NCBI GenBank assembly: GCA_016946835.1
Contig: JACVTC010000003.1
Location: forward strand, 1,262,501-1,272,500
DNA length: 10,000 bases
DNA from: Neocallimastix lanati (nom. inval.)
Taxonomy: Eukaryota; Neocallimastigomycota; Neocallimastigomycetes; Neocallimastigales; Neocallimastigaceae
Direction of reading: 5' to 3'
The notes under the pieces were generated by a model, which was not told the DNA's origin, did not search any database, and saw only the letters and a list, made by a program, of their open reading frames with translations. The position numbers and the translations under genes are program-made. Positions 8,063 to 10,000 of this stretch are shown piece after piece. Numbering within the stretch: the first letter of the stretch is position 1; the number at the start of each line of letters is the position of its first letter.

Positions 8063-8711
8063 GAATAAAATTTAAGATTATTTTAATATATATATTTAGT
8101 AAAATAGGTAATTTAAAAAATTTACATTATAATTTTTTTTTTTTTTTTTTTTTTAATATAATAAATTTGTTATAATAGAAAAAAATTATATTAAATGTTG
8201 ATTATTAATAAAAATATATTTATGAAAAGTTTTTGAATGAGATTGAAGTATATATCAAATTCTATAATATATACTGATGAATAATTTCAGCTTGAAATTG
8301 AAAAAAATATATATATATAAATATATAATAAATTCAAATTCAATATAAATATAAACATATATATATAGTAAATAATGAAAAAAAACTATGATTTAAAATT
8401 AAATAGTATATCAGGAAATTTTATTAATTTATCCTTTTTTTTTTTTTTTTTTTTTTACCTTTTTTTTGTTTTAAAAATTTATGCATTTAACATTTATTAT
8501 TATATAAAAATATCACTTTATTATATAATAAATATAATTATTAATTAGCTTTAATTTTAATTTAAATTTATTAAAAAAAAATTTTTATTTATATAATTAA
8601 TAAACTATTTTAAAAAATTACTAAAAAATAAAAGATTTAATTTTTTTTTTTAATTACTTCTTTATAGCTTATTAAATAAAATATTTTTATCTTTCTTTTT
8701 TTTTTTTTTTT
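7999..8711. repeat. Series of long poly(T) tracts
   Basis: T24 at 7999-8022, T22 at 8133-8154, T22 at 8435-8456 and T16 at 8696-8711 all lie on the same strand. Uniform orientation could mean A-tails of retroposed elements inserted on the minus strand, but no element body or target-site duplication is seen. Simple slippage in AT-rich DNA explains them equally well. Confidence 0.7.
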
Positions 8712-9324
8712 ATTTCATTGTCTATTTTAAATAATAAAATTATTAAATATAATTATTAAAATATATTATTTGGATTTACATATTGAATAGACTTTATATA
8801 ATAATTTCAAATTATTCATAATACTAATATAAATTTAAAAAAAATCTTTTCATATTAATTAAAATAATATAAATATAGTTATTAATATATTTCCTGTTAG
8901 AAGAGATACAATTAAAAAAAAAAAAACATATTTATTAGTTTTTTATGTATATATCTTTTTAATATATATTGTTGTACTGGAGGTTGTTTGAAAAAACCTT
9001 ATTTATGTAATATTTTTTTTTTTTTTGAATTTTAAATAATTTATATGTAATACAAAACAATTTATATATGAATAATTATTATTATTATTATTACTATTTT
9101 TTTTTTTTCAATTAAATAATTCAACTTTGAACTTCAATTTAATAGATAAATTATTTAATAAAAATTTCTTTATTATGAATTTAAAATAATATTAAATAAA
9201 AAAATTAATTTTTTCATTAATCATTAAATAATCTATTAATAAAAAAAAATTTGTTACTTCTTTTTATTGGTAATTGATTTATTAAATAATGATTAATAAA
9301 AGAATAATATTGAATTTTTATTAG
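8712..9324. other. AT-rich stretch without a supported gene
   Basis: Simple sequence predominates. A plus-strand run near 8880-8990 reads through without stops but has no ATG. In another frame it gives a Cys-rich scrap (CCTGGCLKKPYLC) that cannot be extended. The last bases, TTTTATTAG just before 9325, resemble a splice acceptor for the GH43 relic, but no matching upstream exon is visible. Confidence 0.5.
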
Positions 9325-10000
9325 GTTATTCATAAGAAGATTAATGGTAAGAAAAATTTCTTCATTTATTTTTTTAACAATGGTAGTGATATTGGTGTTT
9401 TAACCAGTGACTCATCAACTGCTCCTTTCGTTGATCCAATTGATAAGGCCCTTATTTCTAATGGTACTCTAAAATGTAGTAATATTGTTTGATTATTCTA
9501 TCCAGCTGTTTTAGTTGATGATGATAGAGCTGGTTACTTTTTACTTTGGAGGTGGTTTTTCACATGGAGAAGATTCTAATCCAAAGACTGTTCGTGCTGT
9601 TAAATTAGGTGATGATAATACTTATTACTCCTTTTACTGTGACTACTGATATTAATAAGGTTAGTAAAACACAAAATATCTTCTTTATTGTCTCTGCTTA
9701 TGATGTTATGTTAAGGATCAGATAAACCTATGCCATTTGCTGATGGAGAATTTAATTTCCATAATATTATTTTAGATGGCTGGAATTTTATTAAGAACCC
9801 AAGTACCAGAGAATTCATTCAAGTTGAAAATGGTGATGGAGCTCCAGGAGCTCCAGGAGCTAATGTAGTTGGATTTTCGAAAAAAGCAGATTCTTCATCA
9901 CAAGAACCAGATGAACCAGAAGAATCTTGTTGGTTGGAAGCCGTGGACTACCCATGCTGTTCATCATGTTCCAATATTTATTATGTTGATAATGATGGTG
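9325..10000 (+). pseudogene. GH43 glycosidase with fungal dockerin, frameshifted, 3' end beyond window
   Basis: GH43 enzymes are five-bladed propellers that cleave xylosidic or arabinosidic bonds in hemicellulose; the dockerin tethers them to the extracellular fungal cellulosome. Block 1 (9325-9537) reads IHKKINGKKNFFIYFFNNGS, then DIGVLTSDSSTAPFVDP, and NIV-stop-LFYPAVLVDDD. It has an in-frame TGA at 9490, and Tyr (codon 9499) where the family has the pKa-modulating Asp. Block 2 (9542-9646) follows a one-base change in a T run and reads YFGGGFSHGEDSNPKTVRAV, then KLGDD. Block 3 (9621-9722) has TPFTVTTDINKVSKTQNIFF. Block 4 (9715-10000) has an unrecognised FNFHNIILDGWNFIKNPS segment, a GAPGAPGA linker, an acidic linker, and a dockerin from Cys at 9928 (SCWLEAVDYPCCSSC, then YYVDNDG) cut by the window edge. 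Only about 100 of some 300 propeller residues remain: the N-terminal catalytic base region and the general-acid Glu region are missing. There is no start codon; TTATTAG at 9318-9324 could be a splice acceptor. Family assignment is firm; activity is very unlikely. Confidence 0.85.

Noticed and set aside
8221-8310. A 43-base intron-like segment (GTATAT at 8248 to TTTCAG at 8290) between short coding-like bits NEIE and LEIEKN
   Set aside because: The joined frame is about 18 codons with no ATG and a stop at each end, too little to support a gene.
8880-8990. Cys-rich scrap CCTGGCLKKPYLC and an overlapping hydrophobic run
   Set aside because: No ATG, no signal peptide, and the Cys frame ends in a poly(T) tract; it cannot be assigned to a Cys-rich domain.
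9195-9305. Imperfect inverted repeat around ATTAATCATTA and TAATGATTAAT
   Set aside because: The match is interrupted and AT-only, so it is expected by chance in this composition.

Overview
This window reads as nuclear DNA of an anaerobic gut fungus (Neocallimastigomycota; relatives include Neocallimastix, Piromyces, Anaeromyces and Orpinomyces). Three things point there: extreme A+T richness with long homopolymers and AT-only microsatellites, short introns bounded by GT...AG, and, at the right end, a glycoside hydrolase family 43 (GH43) fragment followed by a cysteine-rich fungal dockerin. That dockerin attaches enzymes to the fungal cellulosome. The genus is not determined. Gene density is low and much of the window is repeat or decayed gene.

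Layout. 167-649 (minus): a small gene of three exons that no single-frame ORF shows; splicing two AT-rich introns of 115 and 110 nt gives an 85-residue protein. 761-2690: a satellite-like array of four related copies of a roughly 420-610 bp unit. It carries a nested 52-bp minisatellite and a near-perfect 21-bp palindrome kept in every copy. 2827-3207: a coding-like island with a 44-codon minus-strand ORF and an unrecognised, frame-broken plus-strand relic. 3465-4146: an 87-bp duplication, a 43-bp tandem repeat, a perfect 20-bp hairpin and a perfect (TAA)47 microsatellite. 4325-5368 (minus): the one clearly intact gene, a 347-residue seven-helix membrane protein with GPCR-like topology but no recognised family. 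5369-7247: mostly simple sequence, with one doubtful hydrophobic ORF and a hairpin. 7295-7709: a broken ankyrin-repeat gene behind an (ATT)15 tract. 7799-9324: simple sequence with poly(T) tracts and a diverged duplication. 9325-10000: a broken GH43-dockerin gene that runs off the right edge.

The genes show no operon-like or pathway relationship. Two of the recognisable families, ankyrin and cellulosomal GH43, are present only as damaged copies, which suggests a graveyard region of a gene-family-rich genome. Sequencing or assembly error in homopolymers is an alternative for some of the frameshifts. The most interesting items are the hidden spliced gene, the GPCR-like orphan, and the palindrome conserved across the repeat array.
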